A DNA stretch of 64,000 nt, from assembly GCA_028768525.1 (NCBI GenBank), contig CP054837.1, forward strand, positions 1,780,001 through 1,844,000, written 5' to 3'. A model generated the notes under the pieces. It saw only the letters and a list, made by a program, of their open reading frames with translations. It searched no databases and was not told the DNA's origin. Positions 35,830 to 45,540 of the stretch are shown here, piece by piece (position 1 is the first letter of the stretch; every line of letters starts with the position of its first letter). The DNA comes from Desulfobacter sp. (GTDB lineage Bacteria; Desulfobacterota; Desulfobacteria; Desulfobacterales; Desulfobacteraceae). Position numbers and translations under genes: made by a program.

Positions 35830-37610
35830 CCTCTCCTCTCGAAGAGGCCGTCATGCCACCTGCCCAGTACCAGCAGCCTGAACCAGACTTCAAGGTAGGC
35901 TGTATCCCCCCAGAAAGGGGTCATGGCATCCAAATCGAACAGGTTTCGAATCAGCCTGTTGTCAAAAACAGACTCTTTACATGAAAAGACCATCTCCTTC
36001 ATATACTTACCCGGCGGGGTAAACCCCTGCTTGGGCCTATCAAGGATGGAAGATGGCAGCCTCTGCTTCAACAGGTCCTTTAAAATCTTCTTGCCACCGG
36101 GCCTGACATATCTTGCGTCCGGTGCCAGACCCTGAACATAGTCCACCAGGTCAGGATCCAGCATGGGGACCCTCAACTCAATTGAATGGGCCATGGAGAG
36201 GCGGTCGGCCAGAAGCAGGCAATTATTAGGCAGCCAGGTTTTAAAAAGCAGGTGATAAATCCGGTCCACCCCCTTAAGGGACGCCCCCCCGAAACGTTCC
36301 GCAAGGAGGGCGTCGCAGCCGGTCCCCGATTCCCTGAAATCCGGCAAGGCACACAGATCGAGAAACCTTCGGGCCGCCCGGTAAGCCGGGTGATAAAAAA
36401 AGCCTGACACATCATCCTTATCGAAAAAGGGGGAATAGGTATCGTCCATAAAACGTTCAACTGCCTCATTCCAGACCCCGTATCCGTAAAAAATTTCATC
36501 ACCGCCCAACCCGTTGACCAGCACTTTAAACCCCAGTTCCCGGGCCCGTTCAAATATCTTCCACTGCGGAATGGCAGCAATATCGGCCACGGGTTCGTCG
36601 CAATGTTCCATAAGGTCGTGAAAGCCCTTCACATAGGCCTCATAGTCCATAACCACCTCATGGAGGTCCAGGCCGCAGATCAGGGCGGTTTGACTGGCAT
36701 AGGCCCGTTCGTCGGAAGGCGTATCCAGGTCATACCCGACGGTCAGCGCTTGGGGCCTGTGCCCCAGTTCTTGTCCCAGCACAGCAATGGAGGCCGAATC
36801 CAATCCGCCGCTGAGCATCAGCGCCAAGGGGACCTCGGTATAGAAATGCCGGTCAATGGAACGGGAATACCGTTCTTCAACCTCATCCATGGACACCGCC
36901 CCCGTCGGCCCCGACTCCAGGTATGCAGGCTGCCAATAGGAAAAGACCTCCTCTCCGTCCCCCGAAATCACCAAGGCCTCTCCGGGGCAAAGCCTTTGGA
37001 TATTCCGGTGAACCGTTTGGCGATTATCCACAGGAAACCCGTAGGCGCAGAACTCCCAGATCCTTTCCGGATCAAGATCTGCACAAAGCTTTAAGGCGTT
37101 AACAAGAGAGGACATTTCCGAGCTGAAAACCAGCCGGCGAGAATCCCTGTACAGATAAAGCGGTTTAATCCCGGCACGGTCCCTGGCCAGGATCATTTTG
37201 TTCTGTTTGCAGTCCCAGAGAGAAAAGGCGAACATACCCGCAAGTTCGTTCAGCATCGCCGCGCCCTTTTCCTCATAAAGATGGAGAATAACCTCGGCAT
37301 CGCTTCGGGTCCGGAACCTGTGCCCTTTTTGTTCCAATTGCCTGCGCAAATCAAAATGATTGTATATTTCACCGTTGCAGACCAGCACCAGGGATTGATC
37401 TTCGTTTTTGAGGGGCTGGTCCCCTCCCTGCACATCCACAATGCGAAGCCGGCTCATGCCTAAGCAGACCCGGTCATCATGATAGAATCCCCGGTGGTCC
37501 GGCCCCCGATAGTCCATGGATTCAACCAGGGTGCGGATCAAGGCATCGCCGGAAATACGATCCCCGCAAGCCTCTGCCCCCTTAAAATAAATACCTGAAA
37601 TTCCGCACAT
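35826..37610 (-). CDS. asnB: Asparagine synthetase-type amidotransferase (first copy)
   Basis: A 594-residue glutamine-dependent amide synthetase. The N-terminal Ntn glutaminase starts MCGISGIY with Cys2 as nucleophile and has YRGPDHRGF; the synthetase half has the ATP-binding LMLSGGLDSASIAVL and NGLGGDEIFYGYG. In glycan loci such enzymes (for example WbpS-like) often amidate a sugar carboxylate rather than make asparagine. It is embedded in a coupled run of transferase genes, which favours the sugar role, but free asparagine synthesis cannot be excluded. Confidence 0.9.
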   Translation of the reverse strand: MCGISGIYFKGAEACGDRISGDALIRTLVESMDYRGPDHRGFYHDDRVCLGMSRLRIVDVQGGDQPLKNEDQSLVLVCNGEIYNHFDLRRQLEQKGHRFRTRSDAEVILHLYEEKGAAMLNELAGMFAFSLWDCKQNKMILARDRAGIKPLYLYRDSRRLVFSSEMSSLVNALKLCADLDPERIWEFCAYGFPVDNRQTVHRNIQRLCPGEALVISGDGEEVFSYWQPAYLESGPTGAVSMDEVEERYSRSIDRHFYTEVPLALMLSGGLDSASIAVLGQELGHRPQALTVGYDLDTPSDERAYASQTALICGLDLHEVVMDYEAYVKGFHDLMEHCDEPVADIAAIPQWKIFERARELGFKVLVNGLGGDEIFYGYGVWNEAVERFMDDTYSPFFDKDDVSGFFYHPAYRAARRFLDLCALPDFRESGTGCDALLAERFGGASLKGVDRIYHLLFKTWLPNNCLLLADRLSMAHSIELRVPMLDPDLVDYVQGLAPDARYVRPGGKKILKDLLKQRLPSSILDRPKQGFTPPGKYMKEMVFSCKESVFDNRLIRNLFDLDAMTPFWGDTAYLEVWFRLLVLGRWHDGLFERRG

Positions 37611-37625
37611 TCTATTTCACTGTAA

Positions 37626-38624
37626 TCATTTTTTCCGTGTTACCATTGAAATTCCGGATCGTTCCGTATATTCCCTCAGGACATCCAACCCGGCATCACC
37701 GCACCATTTTCTGACCTGGGCCGGCGTCTGGCGGTGGGCATTTTGCGGCGCATACCAGTCATAGTTGATGTGCTGCATTTCATCCATCGTAAAATCCGGC
37801 CGGTAAAACACCTTAAACAAATGCCAATAAAAAAACCGCTGAAGATCCATCTTTCCCTTTTCGATTTCCAATAAAGGGATATCTTCTTCGATATCAACTT
37901 CAACCTGCAACTCTCCCAAGGTTTTCCCCAGCGCCGTCAGTGACCGTAACGCTTCCCATGCCGTTTCAGGGGGCATCTCTTTAAGCCGGTTCCGGATATA
38001 ATCGTCTGTAAACTCCCGGATAGGGCCTTTTTTGTTATACACATAAAACATAAAAATCCCGCCCGGTTTCAACAGGCCGGACAAATAGGCCAGTGCCCTT
38101 TGGGTGGAATCGGTATGGTGAAGTACACCTTCGGAATAAATAAAGTCAATACTCTGCCGATCAAAGGGCAAAGAATTTATATCGGCCTGGAGAAAGGAGG
38201 CGGGAATCTTTCTTTGGTCAAACCTGGACTTGGCCACATCGACTGCGGAAGAGACGTCCACGCCAATATAGTTCAAACGAGACAACACATCGTGGGGAAA
38301 AAACTCAAGAGTGGTATACCCTGAACCGCAACCGGCATCCAGAAATATATAATCGGCATCCATGGTATCCGGAAACAGGGAATCCGTTTCGCCGTACCTT
38401 TTTTTCAGCCATTTCAGGGTGGCGGACTTCATATCTTCGGATTCATAGGTATCCTGCTTATGCCATTTGTGTGAAAAAACATCTCGGCTCTGGCGCTGGG
38501 CCCCGGAATAGATGGCCTCCTGGCGCAGGATTCCCCGGTCCATCCTGTAACGCTCTCCCCTGATGCTGACCCGCTCATCCTGATCAGGCTGAGTGATGCC
38601 TAAAATTTTCCAAAATCTGTTCAT
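37626..38624 (-). CDS. Class I SAM-dependent methyltransferase
   Basis: A 332-residue protein with a clear SAM-binding loop LDAGCGSGYTTLEF, VDVSSAVDVAK and YSEGVLHHT, LLKPGGIFMFYVYNKKGPIREF. The C-terminal half (residues about 230-330) is a charged helical domain. ATG at 38624 is preferred over the TTG at 38639. It is likely to methylate a sugar or a sugar-linked group. Confidence 0.85.
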   Translation of the reverse strand: MNRFWKILGITQPDQDERVSIRGERYRMDRGILRQEAIYSGAQRQSRDVFSHKWHKQDTYESEDMKSATLKWLKKRYGETDSLFPDTMDADYIFLDAGCGSGYTTLEFFPHDVLSRLNYIGVDVSSAVDVAKSRFDQRKIPASFLQADINSLPFDRQSIDFIYSEGVLHHTDSTQRALAYLSGLLKPGGIFMFYVYNKKGPIREFTDDYIRNRLKEMPPETAWEALRSLTALGKTLGELQVEVDIEEDIPLLEIEKGKMDLQRFFYWHLFKVFYRPDFTMDEMQHINYDWYAPQNAHRQTPAQVRKWCGDAGLDVLREYTERSGISMVTRKK

Positions 38625-38642
38625 ATCTTCTATCCACAATGC

Positions 38643-39230
38643 TCAGACAGGTTTCACCCCGTCGGCAATCAAAGAGGTGTAATTCATTCGGTACTTGCCC
38701 TGGAAACGAAAAAAACGTTCTTGGGTATCATGCCGTAAGGAGCGGCGGATCATTCCTCCGTCTTCAACACGCCACGGATAGGAATGGAACACCCCTGTTT
38801 CATCAAAATACTCCAATAGTCTCACACGGAATCCGCACCCCTCAAGCAGCGTTGATAATGAGTGGTAATTAAACATCATGGTATGCCCGTCCTTTGGAGG
38901 GAGCACCTCTTCCTGATATATTGGATCCGTTCTATAGCCGTCGGGCACGGCAATCCTCAGCACCCCTCCCGGCTTAAGAAATCGAAAACAATTCAACGTG
39001 GCCTGTTTCTGTTCCCCGGGATCAATATGCTCCCATACATGTTCCGCCAACAAGTTGTCTATGTCTCCGGGGCGGAAATAAGCCAGCCAGTTGTCTTCAT
39101 CCACCACATTCAGATCCCGCTGCTCAGTGTCAATCCAGTTAGGATAAGAAATGGCTGCGGCACCGATAATAACTTTTAGGCCGTCCTTGGCTCCTTCAAT
39201 CTTTTCCCTAAGTACCTTCTGGGCAATCAT
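38643..39230 (-). CDS. Methyltransferase-like protein
   Basis: A 195-residue protein with a class I methyltransferase core: IIGAAAISYPNWI, then DNLLAEHVWEHIDP and LKPGGVLRIAVPDGYR. The usual glycine-rich GxGxG motif is weak, so SAM binding needs testing. It is coupled to the radical SAM gene upstream by ATGA. Confidence 0.75.
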   Translation of the reverse strand: MIAQKVLREKIEGAKDGLKVIIGAAAISYPNWIDTEQRDLNVVDEDNWLAYFRPGDIDNLLAEHVWEHIDPGEQKQATLNCFRFLKPGGVLRIAVPDGYRTDPIYQEEVLPPKDGHTMMFNYHSLSTLLEGCGFRVRLLEYFDETGVFHSYPWRVEDGGMIRRSLRHDTQERFFRFQGKYRMNYTSLIADGVKPV

Positions 39231-40189
39231 CCCCGTTCCCCAACCGTTGAAAAGAACTGGGTATCCATTGTCAACCCGAGTTCAGTGGCCATCTTAATGA
39301 ATCTGCCGGCGGCGTTCACAGTCGCTTCCGAAACAGTTCCGGTATTGAGTTCCTTATTTTCCGTCGAAAGCATCACCTTATGAATACCACGGGTACGGCA
39401 CAAGTTTAAAAATCGGAGGATATTTTCCTCATCATTGTTTTGACTGTATAAAATATACTTTACACAGACCTTTCCCACTGCGGCATATCTGCCGATGTGA
39501 TCCCAGACTTCTTTGAATCTGTCTTTTCCCTTTATTCTGCAATAGGTTTCACGGTTGCCTGCATCCACACTTACAATCAGGGATATTCGGTCCGTCAATG
39601 CCAACTCCCTGGCAAGGGGATTTGAGAACTTCACCCCATTGGTGCATACGACCTGATTAATCCCCTTTTCCCTCAGAAGGGATAAGGCGCTGTCAAATCC
39701 TTGTGTAATCGTGGGCTCCCCGCCTCCCCAGACCACTGTGGCATCTCCTGCCATCAACCCCGAATCTGCCATGTATGTGAACAGTTCCGGAATGTCGTAG
39801 CCCGTCGGTTCAGGTTTGACGGATTGGTTTGATGTATGGCAGTAAGAACAGGCCAGGTTGCAGATGGATGACGCATTGACCGTAATAATGGAAAAAGGGG
39901 CGGAGGGGTTATGCCACTCCTGTTTTACCAGGTTGCCGCAGCCGGCACAGGAATGGATGTCTTTTGTCTGGTTGAGTTGTCTGAGGAGGGAACGGCGCTC
40001 CAGAATGTCATCCATGTCAAGCCCGTTTCCATTGTATTGCCCCAGATCAATCGAAGGCGCCTTCCCGGGAAGAAGCCGGTCCGCCAGACAACACATCCGT
40101 ATCTTCCCGCCAAAGGAAAAATCTATTCCGCCTTCAATGTAAGGGCAACTATAAAATAACTTTTCTTTTTCACCGAACTTCATTCGCAC
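39227..40189 (-). CDS. Twitch-domain radical SAM protein
   Basis: A 320-residue iron-sulfur enzyme. The radical SAM site is Cys110, Cys114 and Cys117 (CNLACSYC), followed by VVWGGGEPTI. The N-terminal part has extra cysteines (15, 33, 34, 81, 84) in a GGKIRMCC/CAGCG pattern, as in twitch-domain proteins that hold an auxiliary cluster before the radical SAM barrel. GTG is the start, with AAGGAG five bases before it, overlapping the epimerase gene by 20 bases. The reaction is unknown; modification of a sugar or lipid in the glycan pathway is inferred. Confidence 0.82.
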   Translation of the reverse strand: MRMKFGEKEKLFYSCPYIEGGIDFSFGGKIRMCCLADRLLPGKAPSIDLGQYNGNGLDMDDILERRSLLRQLNQTKDIHSCAGCGNLVKQEWHNPSAPFSIITVNASSICNLACSYCHTSNQSVKPEPTGYDIPELFTYMADSGLMAGDATVVWGGGEPTITQGFDSALSLLREKGINQVVCTNGVKFSNPLARELALTDRISLIVSVDAGNRETYCRIKGKDRFKEVWDHIGRYAAVGKVCVKYILYSQNNDEENILRFLNLCRTRGIHKVMLSTENKELNTGTVSEATVNAAGRFIKMATELGLTMDTQFFSTVGERG

Positions 40190-41093
40190 CGACTCTCCTT
40201 AAAAGGTCGATATGGAGACCCGAATCTTCCAAAAGGCCGTGGGCGTCCAGCACGCGGGCCAGCCCTTTCTCAATTCCCGTCCGGCTCCGCCACCCATACA
40301 TTTTTTCAGCCGCCCCCACATCTGCAATGCTTGTCTTTATAAAATCTTCCCTGTCATCGGTTTCCACTTCAACCTCCCGCCCCATAAGCCGGAACATGAT
40401 ACCGAGGACATCTTTTACGGAATATCCGGTTCCTGATCCAGCATTAATGGTTACAAGTCCTTTAGCTGGATTCTGAATGACTGCCGCCGTCAAATCGGCA
40501 ATATCCTCCACAAAAATATAGTCCCTGACCGAGGTCAGGTTAAATAGCCGCAGGCGGTTATCCTGAATTTTCTGAATGATATCCGGAATGAGATACCCTG
40601 CAGGCTGTTCCGGCCCGTAAGCGTTAAATATTCTCAATATGGTTCCTTCCAGGCCGAAAAACCTGTGGCAGGCTTGAATATGTGCTTCGGCGGAGCACTT
40701 GGAATATGAATAGGGATCATGGGAGACCACAGGCTCACTCTCGGGAGTCGGAATCATATTCGTCCTGCCATAACAGCATGTGCCGGCAAATATAAAACGC
40801 ATTTTCCGGGACAGCGCAAAGTTAACGGCATTAATGGTGCCCGACAAATTCACATTGATCAGCTTTTGCTGCCCCTCAAAAGAGTCGCCAACCCGGTTGA
40901 TCCCTGCCAGATGAAGCAATAGGGAGCATGAGCCGTAATCCCTGAAATCCTCCATGGCCAAAACATTGCCCTCAAAGGGCACCCATTTAATGCCCTTTTC
41001 ATCCAGCCGCCTTGTCACGGCCCTGCCTATAAAACCCGACCATCCGGTGACCAACACCTTAATATCCATTCCCACCTCTTTTGATTCGCTCAT
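40170..41093 (-). CDS. NAD-dependent epimerase/dehydratase (extended SDR)
   Basis: A 307-residue nucleotide-sugar modifying enzyme. TGWSGFIG is the NAD-binding loop, SYSKC holds the catalytic Tyr/Lys, and FNAYGPEQ is the usual substrate loop. It probably acts on a UDP-, GDP- or dTDP-sugar as an epimerase, dehydratase or reductase; which one is not decidable from sequence. The outer ATG at 41093 overlaps the second asnB stop as ATGA; a second ATG at 41069 has a better ribosome site (GAGG) and starts directly at the Rossmann strand. Confidence 0.85.
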   Translation of the reverse strand: MSESKEVGMDIKVLVTGWSGFIGRAVTRRLDEKGIKWVPFEGNVLAMEDFRDYGSCSLLLHLAGINRVGDSFEGQQKLINVNLSGTINAVNFALSRKMRFIFAGTCCYGRTNMIPTPESEPVVSHDPYSYSKCSAEAHIQACHRFFGLEGTILRIFNAYGPEQPAGYLIPDIIQKIQDNRLRLFNLTSVRDYIFVEDIADLTAAVIQNPAKGLVTINAGSGTGYSVKDVLGIMFRLMGREVEVETDDREDFIKTSIADVGAAEKMYGWRSRTGIEKGLARVLDAHGLLEDSGLHIDLLRRVGANEVR

Positions 41094-42943
41094 GAAAAAC
41101 CGATGCCCTTATTGCAATCCGCCCACAGGGCCAGGACTAACAGAAGCCATAGATGATGGGAATTATCCTGATCTGCGGAATGCATATCAATATGCCAGCG
41201 GATATGACTTGGGGAAAACCATTCATTGAGAGGGGAGGACTGCCCCCTGAGATAGTCGTTGACCATTTCCCCCCCCCTTGTTCCCGGCAACATCCATTTT
41301 TGCCTGGGAATTCCGAATCCCATTTTAGGCCGCTTGATACATTGGTCAGGCGCCCTATTTTCCAATATTTTCTGAACAGCAATTTTTCCATACCCCCCCC
41401 CACTGTACTTCAAATCCATGGGCAGCCGGGATGCAAATTCCACCAGTTCCCTGTCCAGCAGAGGCGGCCTTACTTCCAATCCATGGCACATGCTTGCAAT
41501 ATCCACCTTGTTCAGGACAGCGCCTGGAAGATATGTCTCAAAATCCATGCATTGGGCATAGGCCATGCCCCTGTACCGTCTTGCATGGTGCCACGTGTCC
41601 AGGAAAAGCGCCGAAGGCGTATCGATAAGCCCTTTGAATTCAGGACGCCACAAACGGGCTCTTTGATGGTACTGGGTCAGATAAATATAATAACTCCAGG
41701 CCTCCGGCCCGACCCCAAGGGCATCCAAAATGGCCTTGACGGTCTTAAACCGCCCTGCACGGGCATCCAGTCGGAACTGATGGCGTGGCTGCCTCGGCCA
41801 CCATCCCCGGTTCACCCACTCAAAAAACCGATCGTATCCTCCGAAGATCTCGTCCCCCCCATCCCCTGACAGAACAGTTTTGACCTGTGAACGGGCCAAT
41901 CGGGAAAGATAGAATGTGGGAACTGCGGAACTGTCCCCAAATGGTTCTCCGTATTGAAGGATCAGTTCCGGGAGGACATCCAGCGCGCTGTCTCCCAGCA
42001 CCTCATGACAGAATTCAAATCCGTAGTTGTCCGCCAGTTTTTTTGCCTGGGGCAGCTCGGAAAAACGAGATTCGTCAAAACCGATGGAAAAGGCTTTCAG
42101 GGTCCCTTTGGCATGGCGGCTGGCATAGTGGGCAACCAGGGAGGAATCCATTCCGCCGGAACAGAACAGGCCGACGGGGACATCGGAAACCATCGCCCGT
42201 CTGACGGCATTGCCCGCAATCTTTTCAAGCCCCTCAAGAATCTCATCACGCCTCATTTTGCTCTCAGAGAACCGGATGCGCCAGTATCTTCGGGGGGCAT
42301 TCAGCGTGCCGTCAAAGGATACGCACATGGAATGGGCAGGCTGCAGCTTATACACATTCCGGTATATGGTATCGGGTGCAGGGATATACTGATACCGCAG
42401 GAAATAATCAATGCTCTGCAGCCGGCCCTGGGGCAGAGGCGCCTCCGGCATTTTTAACGCCTCCAATTCCGAGGCAAAGGCGAAGAAATCTTTTTCCCGC
42501 CGGTAATACAGGGGTTTGATGCCGGCATGGTCCCGGGCCAGGAACAGTTCTTGTCTTTGATAATCCGCGATGCAAAAGGCAAACATGCCGTTTAACCGGT
42601 TGACACAGTCTCTTCCCCAGCGCTGATAGGCGGCCAGCAGGACTTCCGTATCAGATGTGGTATAGAATTGTACGCCCTCTGCGGCCAATTCCCGACGAAG
42701 GTCCAAAAAATTAAATATCTCACCATTATAGCTGATGCACAGCGTCCCGTCATTATTGACCATGGGCTGGCCGCCGCCCATAATATCAATTATTGAAAGC
42801 CGGGCGTGGCCCAGGGCAACAGGGCCTTTTCTCCAGACATCCGATGCATCCGGCCCTCTATGGGATAAGGCACTGACCATCCGGTCAATCTCACCTGGGA
42901 CCTCCCTCTGGCCGAACCTCACTATGCCTGCAATGCCGCACAT
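41090..42943 (-). CDS. asnB: Asparagine synthetase-type amidotransferase (second copy)
   Basis: A 617-residue amide synthetase clearly different from the first copy. Cys2 of MCGIAGIV is the glutaminase nucleophile; SGGMDSSLVAHY is the ATP-binding loop and SGDGGDEIFGGYD the conserved acidic region. It is coupled by ATGA to the SDR gene. Two separate copies within about 4 kb suggest two amidation reactions on different substrates, probably sugar carboxylates. Confidence 0.88.
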   Translation of the reverse strand: MCGIAGIVRFGQREVPGEIDRMVSALSHRGPDASDVWRKGPVALGHARLSIIDIMGGGQPMVNNDGTLCISYNGEIFNFLDLRRELAAEGVQFYTTSDTEVLLAAYQRWGRDCVNRLNGMFAFCIADYQRQELFLARDHAGIKPLYYRREKDFFAFASELEALKMPEAPLPQGRLQSIDYFLRYQYIPAPDTIYRNVYKLQPAHSMCVSFDGTLNAPRRYWRIRFSESKMRRDEILEGLEKIAGNAVRRAMVSDVPVGLFCSGGMDSSLVAHYASRHAKGTLKAFSIGFDESRFSELPQAKKLADNYGFEFCHEVLGDSALDVLPELILQYGEPFGDSSAVPTFYLSRLARSQVKTVLSGDGGDEIFGGYDRFFEWVNRGWWPRQPRHQFRLDARAGRFKTVKAILDALGVGPEAWSYYIYLTQYHQRARLWRPEFKGLIDTPSALFLDTWHHARRYRGMAYAQCMDFETYLPGAVLNKVDIASMCHGLEVRPPLLDRELVEFASRLPMDLKYSGGGYGKIAVQKILENRAPDQCIKRPKMGFGIPRQKWMLPGTRGGEMVNDYLRGQSSPLNEWFSPSHIRWHIDMHSADQDNSHHLWLLLVLALWADCNKGIGFS

Positions 42944-42945
42944 TA

Positions 42946-44403
42946 TTATGCCTCTGGTTTACTGGCCTCAATCACAGCCCAGTAACAATACAAATCTTGG
43001 GGTTCATAAGACTGCCAGGATTCATGAAGGCTATCCGGAGGGACGGCCCGTACCTCCCTTTGTATTATATTGACTTTAAAACCCAGGTCTTCCCAAAGGG
43101 AGCAGATATCGTTTATGCGCCAGAGGTTCGTCCCCCTGTCCATGGAGGCCCACTCTGCTCTCGAATACTTTAAAAAATCAAAATGGATATGTGTCATATC
43201 TTCATGATCCATAAAACCAATGCCATGGATCATTTTCCCCCCCGGTTTTAATACCCGGTAAAGATAATCGCTGACCCGGGCCACATGGCGGATATGCTCA
43301 AACACTGAAAAAGAAAAACAATAATCTATGGTTCCATCGGCAAGATCAGTTTTTTCGGCATATGCCTCAACAAAAGAAACCGACTTCAGGATGGCATCTA
43401 AGGACGCCATCCCGTTGATTTGCTCCCGGAACATTCCCGTTTCGTTCACCAGATGCACAGCCAATTCCCCTGCCAGTTCTATCCCTTCCATGGTATAGTT
43501 TACCGGTTCGCAGCAGATGCCTTGTGAAAAATGCATCCCCATCACGACTGAGGCGACCGGTGTCTTTCCAAAACCGACCTCAAGGAAACGGTCCCGTTTT
43601 TTGGGCAGGCGGACCAACAACGTCTTTAAAAAAAGAATCTGGTATGCCAGGGTCATTGAATCCTGAAAAACAAAAATCCTTTCAAGCACGCCGGAAAGCG
43701 TTTCCCAATCAGATATCTCCAAAAATTTCCTTAAAAACGAAACAGATAGGTTCCGGCCGGGACACGGTCGGTTGAACACCTCCGTGCAAAACGCCCTCAA
43801 TACACCGGAAGGGGGCAAGTGCCTATTTTTCTCATATAGCGTCTGCCATAAAAATTCTTCTGTTGAAGCGCCCCTCCCATCCACAGCATGGACGCGGAGC
43901 CCGTTGGAAGCGGCGCCGGCAGCCGCTGGGAAAGAAAAGGGAGACAAGGGTTTGGCTGTGCCGGAAAACAACCACCGTATCGCTCTTAGGTTGATAACCA
44001 GAAAAAATTCTGCTTCCACGCCCTGTCCCGGGTATACCATGTCATAGCCGTTTTTCTGCATTCTTGTAACGGCGGCTGAAACTTGCCCTGGATCGACACG
44101 GTAGGCATATGGCGTCAGGACAATATAAAGGGCCTCTCCTTTCCGGTCCGCACTTTCCATAAGTCTTGCCTGGGGCGAATCCTGCATGGAAATGCATATC
44201 TCAAATGGCCAGTTCCTTAGACATTCAATAACAGGTGCGGGGGTATAATGGGGAACGGATATAATGGTATCGGTTACATTATTTTCCTTGATAACCCTGT
44301 CCAGAATCTCTGGAAACACATACCGGCCGCTTATCTCAAGTAAAAAAGGATCACATTCGTCCATTGGCCTGGCAAGCACAATTAATTTGGTCTGCACCCT
44401 CAT
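42946..44403 (-). CDS. Degenerate SpsF-like domain fused to a SAM methyltransferase
   Basis: A 485-residue protein. Residues 1-190 have the pattern of an SpsF/cytidylyltransferase-like GT-A fold (a start LIVLARPMDE, ILDRVIKENNVTDTIISVP, LYIVLTPYAYRVDPGQVSAAV), but the RxGSxRLPGK loop is absent, so it is probably inactive as a nucleotidyltransferase. From about residue 270 it is a methyltransferase: RFLEVGFGKTPVASVV, FSFSVFEHIRHVARV, LKPGGKMIHGIGF. I start at ATG 44403 because AGGGA lies eight bases before it; the open frame continues to a TTG at 44505. Confidence 0.65.
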   Translation of the reverse strand: MRVQTKLIVLARPMDECDPFLLEISGRYVFPEILDRVIKENNVTDTIISVPHYTPAPVIECLRNWPFEICISMQDSPQARLMESADRKGEALYIVLTPYAYRVDPGQVSAAVTRMQKNGYDMVYPGQGVEAEFFLVINLRAIRWLFSGTAKPLSPFSFPAAAGAASNGLRVHAVDGRGASTEEFLWQTLYEKNRHLPPSGVLRAFCTEVFNRPCPGRNLSVSFLRKFLEISDWETLSGVLERIFVFQDSMTLAYQILFLKTLLVRLPKKRDRFLEVGFGKTPVASVVMGMHFSQGICCEPVNYTMEGIELAGELAVHLVNETGMFREQINGMASLDAILKSVSFVEAYAEKTDLADGTIDYCFSFSVFEHIRHVARVSDYLYRVLKPGGKMIHGIGFMDHEDMTHIHFDFLKYSRAEWASMDRGTNLWRINDICSLWEDLGFKVNIIQREVRAVPPDSLHESWQSYEPQDLYCYWAVIEASKPEA

Positions 44404-44512
44404 ATTTATTGTCCCTGAATGATTCATGCCCCCATTTTGAATAAAAAAATCATGTATGATACCCAACCGCCCTTTTTTCTCACAGGACATCCGGAAACTG
44501 TGCAAATAAAAG

Positions 44513-45538
44513 TTAGGGGAATAAAGGCATCAACGCATTATGCCAGACCTTATACCCGTTGGTGTTTAAATGAAGGCCGTCCCGGGTGAATCCGGATTGA
44601 AGATAGCCCTGGACCGACAGGATGCGGTTCAGATCAAGAAAAACCAGTTCCCTCTCCAAGCAATATTTTTTCAGGCCGTCATTCAGCCCATCGACTTCCC
44701 GGTTAATGGTGGCAGCGCCCGCCAGAGACTGATAAAAAGAAGACAGATACAAGGTGGACTGAATAATGGGTTTGGCCCCGGCCCCAATAAGTCTATCCAA
44801 AATATTAAGGTATACCTTCAGCACCGCCGAATGAACTCTGCCCTGGATTAAATCGTTTATCCCCGCCATGATAAAAACGGCTTGGGCAGATGCTCCCAAT
44901 ACAGTGTCCAGCCCATCCTGAATATCCATCACCGTAGCCCCGTCACACCCTTTATTGATAATATGAAATCGATCCCCCCCGGTGCTGAATTGTAAACCGG
45001 ATGTCAGCGAATCCCCCAGCATGATTATCCCTGCGCCCCCCCTGTCGGGTTTGGTGTACCCTGCGGATAGATTGTCCTGGGATGAAATGCTCACAGGGGG
45101 ATGGGACTTCGGGTCTTGATTGTCCCTAAACATATAACAAAAATCTTGTCCAGGAATTGCCCTGCGGACAGCATCATAGTGCAAGGGGCATGTGCATACA
45201 AAGACCAAATCTGTGTTCCCTGAAAAAGAATCAGGGAAAATATGGGGAATCTCTCCCAAATAAGGAAAAGGGATGTTCCGGTCTATCACGCCTTGGACAC
45301 AAACCATATCCATGGCTCTGAGAAAGCTATAAGCGATGCATCCGCTGATGTTGCCACCATAGATATAAACGCTGACATTCCGATTGAATTTGGTTTTAAC
45401 CCAGTTTTCAAAGGCCGCAAATTTCCCGTGGAGATCATTGCTTCTGGTTTTATAATCCTCCAGCCAAGCAGGAGGATTGACATAATCCAAATCCAAGGAA
45501 AACGCCTCGCTATAAGATTGTATCGATTTCGATGTCAT
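44513..45538 (-). CDS. SGNH/GDSL hydrolase with an N-terminal Rossmann-like domain
   Basis: A 341-residue protein. Residues about 55-150 resemble a small nucleotide-binding (PglD-like) domain: VYIYGGNISGCIAYSFLR then VQGVIDRN. The second half is an SGNH hydrolase with GDSLTSG (Ser), GINDL and DGLHLN, matching blocks I, III and V. Such enzymes often remove or transfer acyl groups from sugars. The fusion is unusual. It lies two bases after the glycosyltransferase upstream. Confidence 0.78.
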   Translation of the reverse strand: MTSKSIQSYSEAFSLDLDYVNPPAWLEDYKTRSNDLHGKFAAFENWVKTKFNRNVSVYIYGGNISGCIAYSFLRAMDMVCVQGVIDRNIPFPYLGEIPHIFPDSFSGNTDLVFVCTCPLHYDAVRRAIPGQDFCYMFRDNQDPKSHPPVSISSQDNLSAGYTKPDRGGAGIIMLGDSLTSGLQFSTGGDRFHIINKGCDGATVMDIQDGLDTVLGASAQAVFIMAGINDLIQGRVHSAVLKVYLNILDRLIGAGAKPIIQSTLYLSSFYQSLAGAATINREVDGLNDGLKKYCLERELVFLDLNRILSVQGYLQSGFTRDGLHLNTNGYKVWHNALMPLFP

Positions 45539-45540
45539 CT

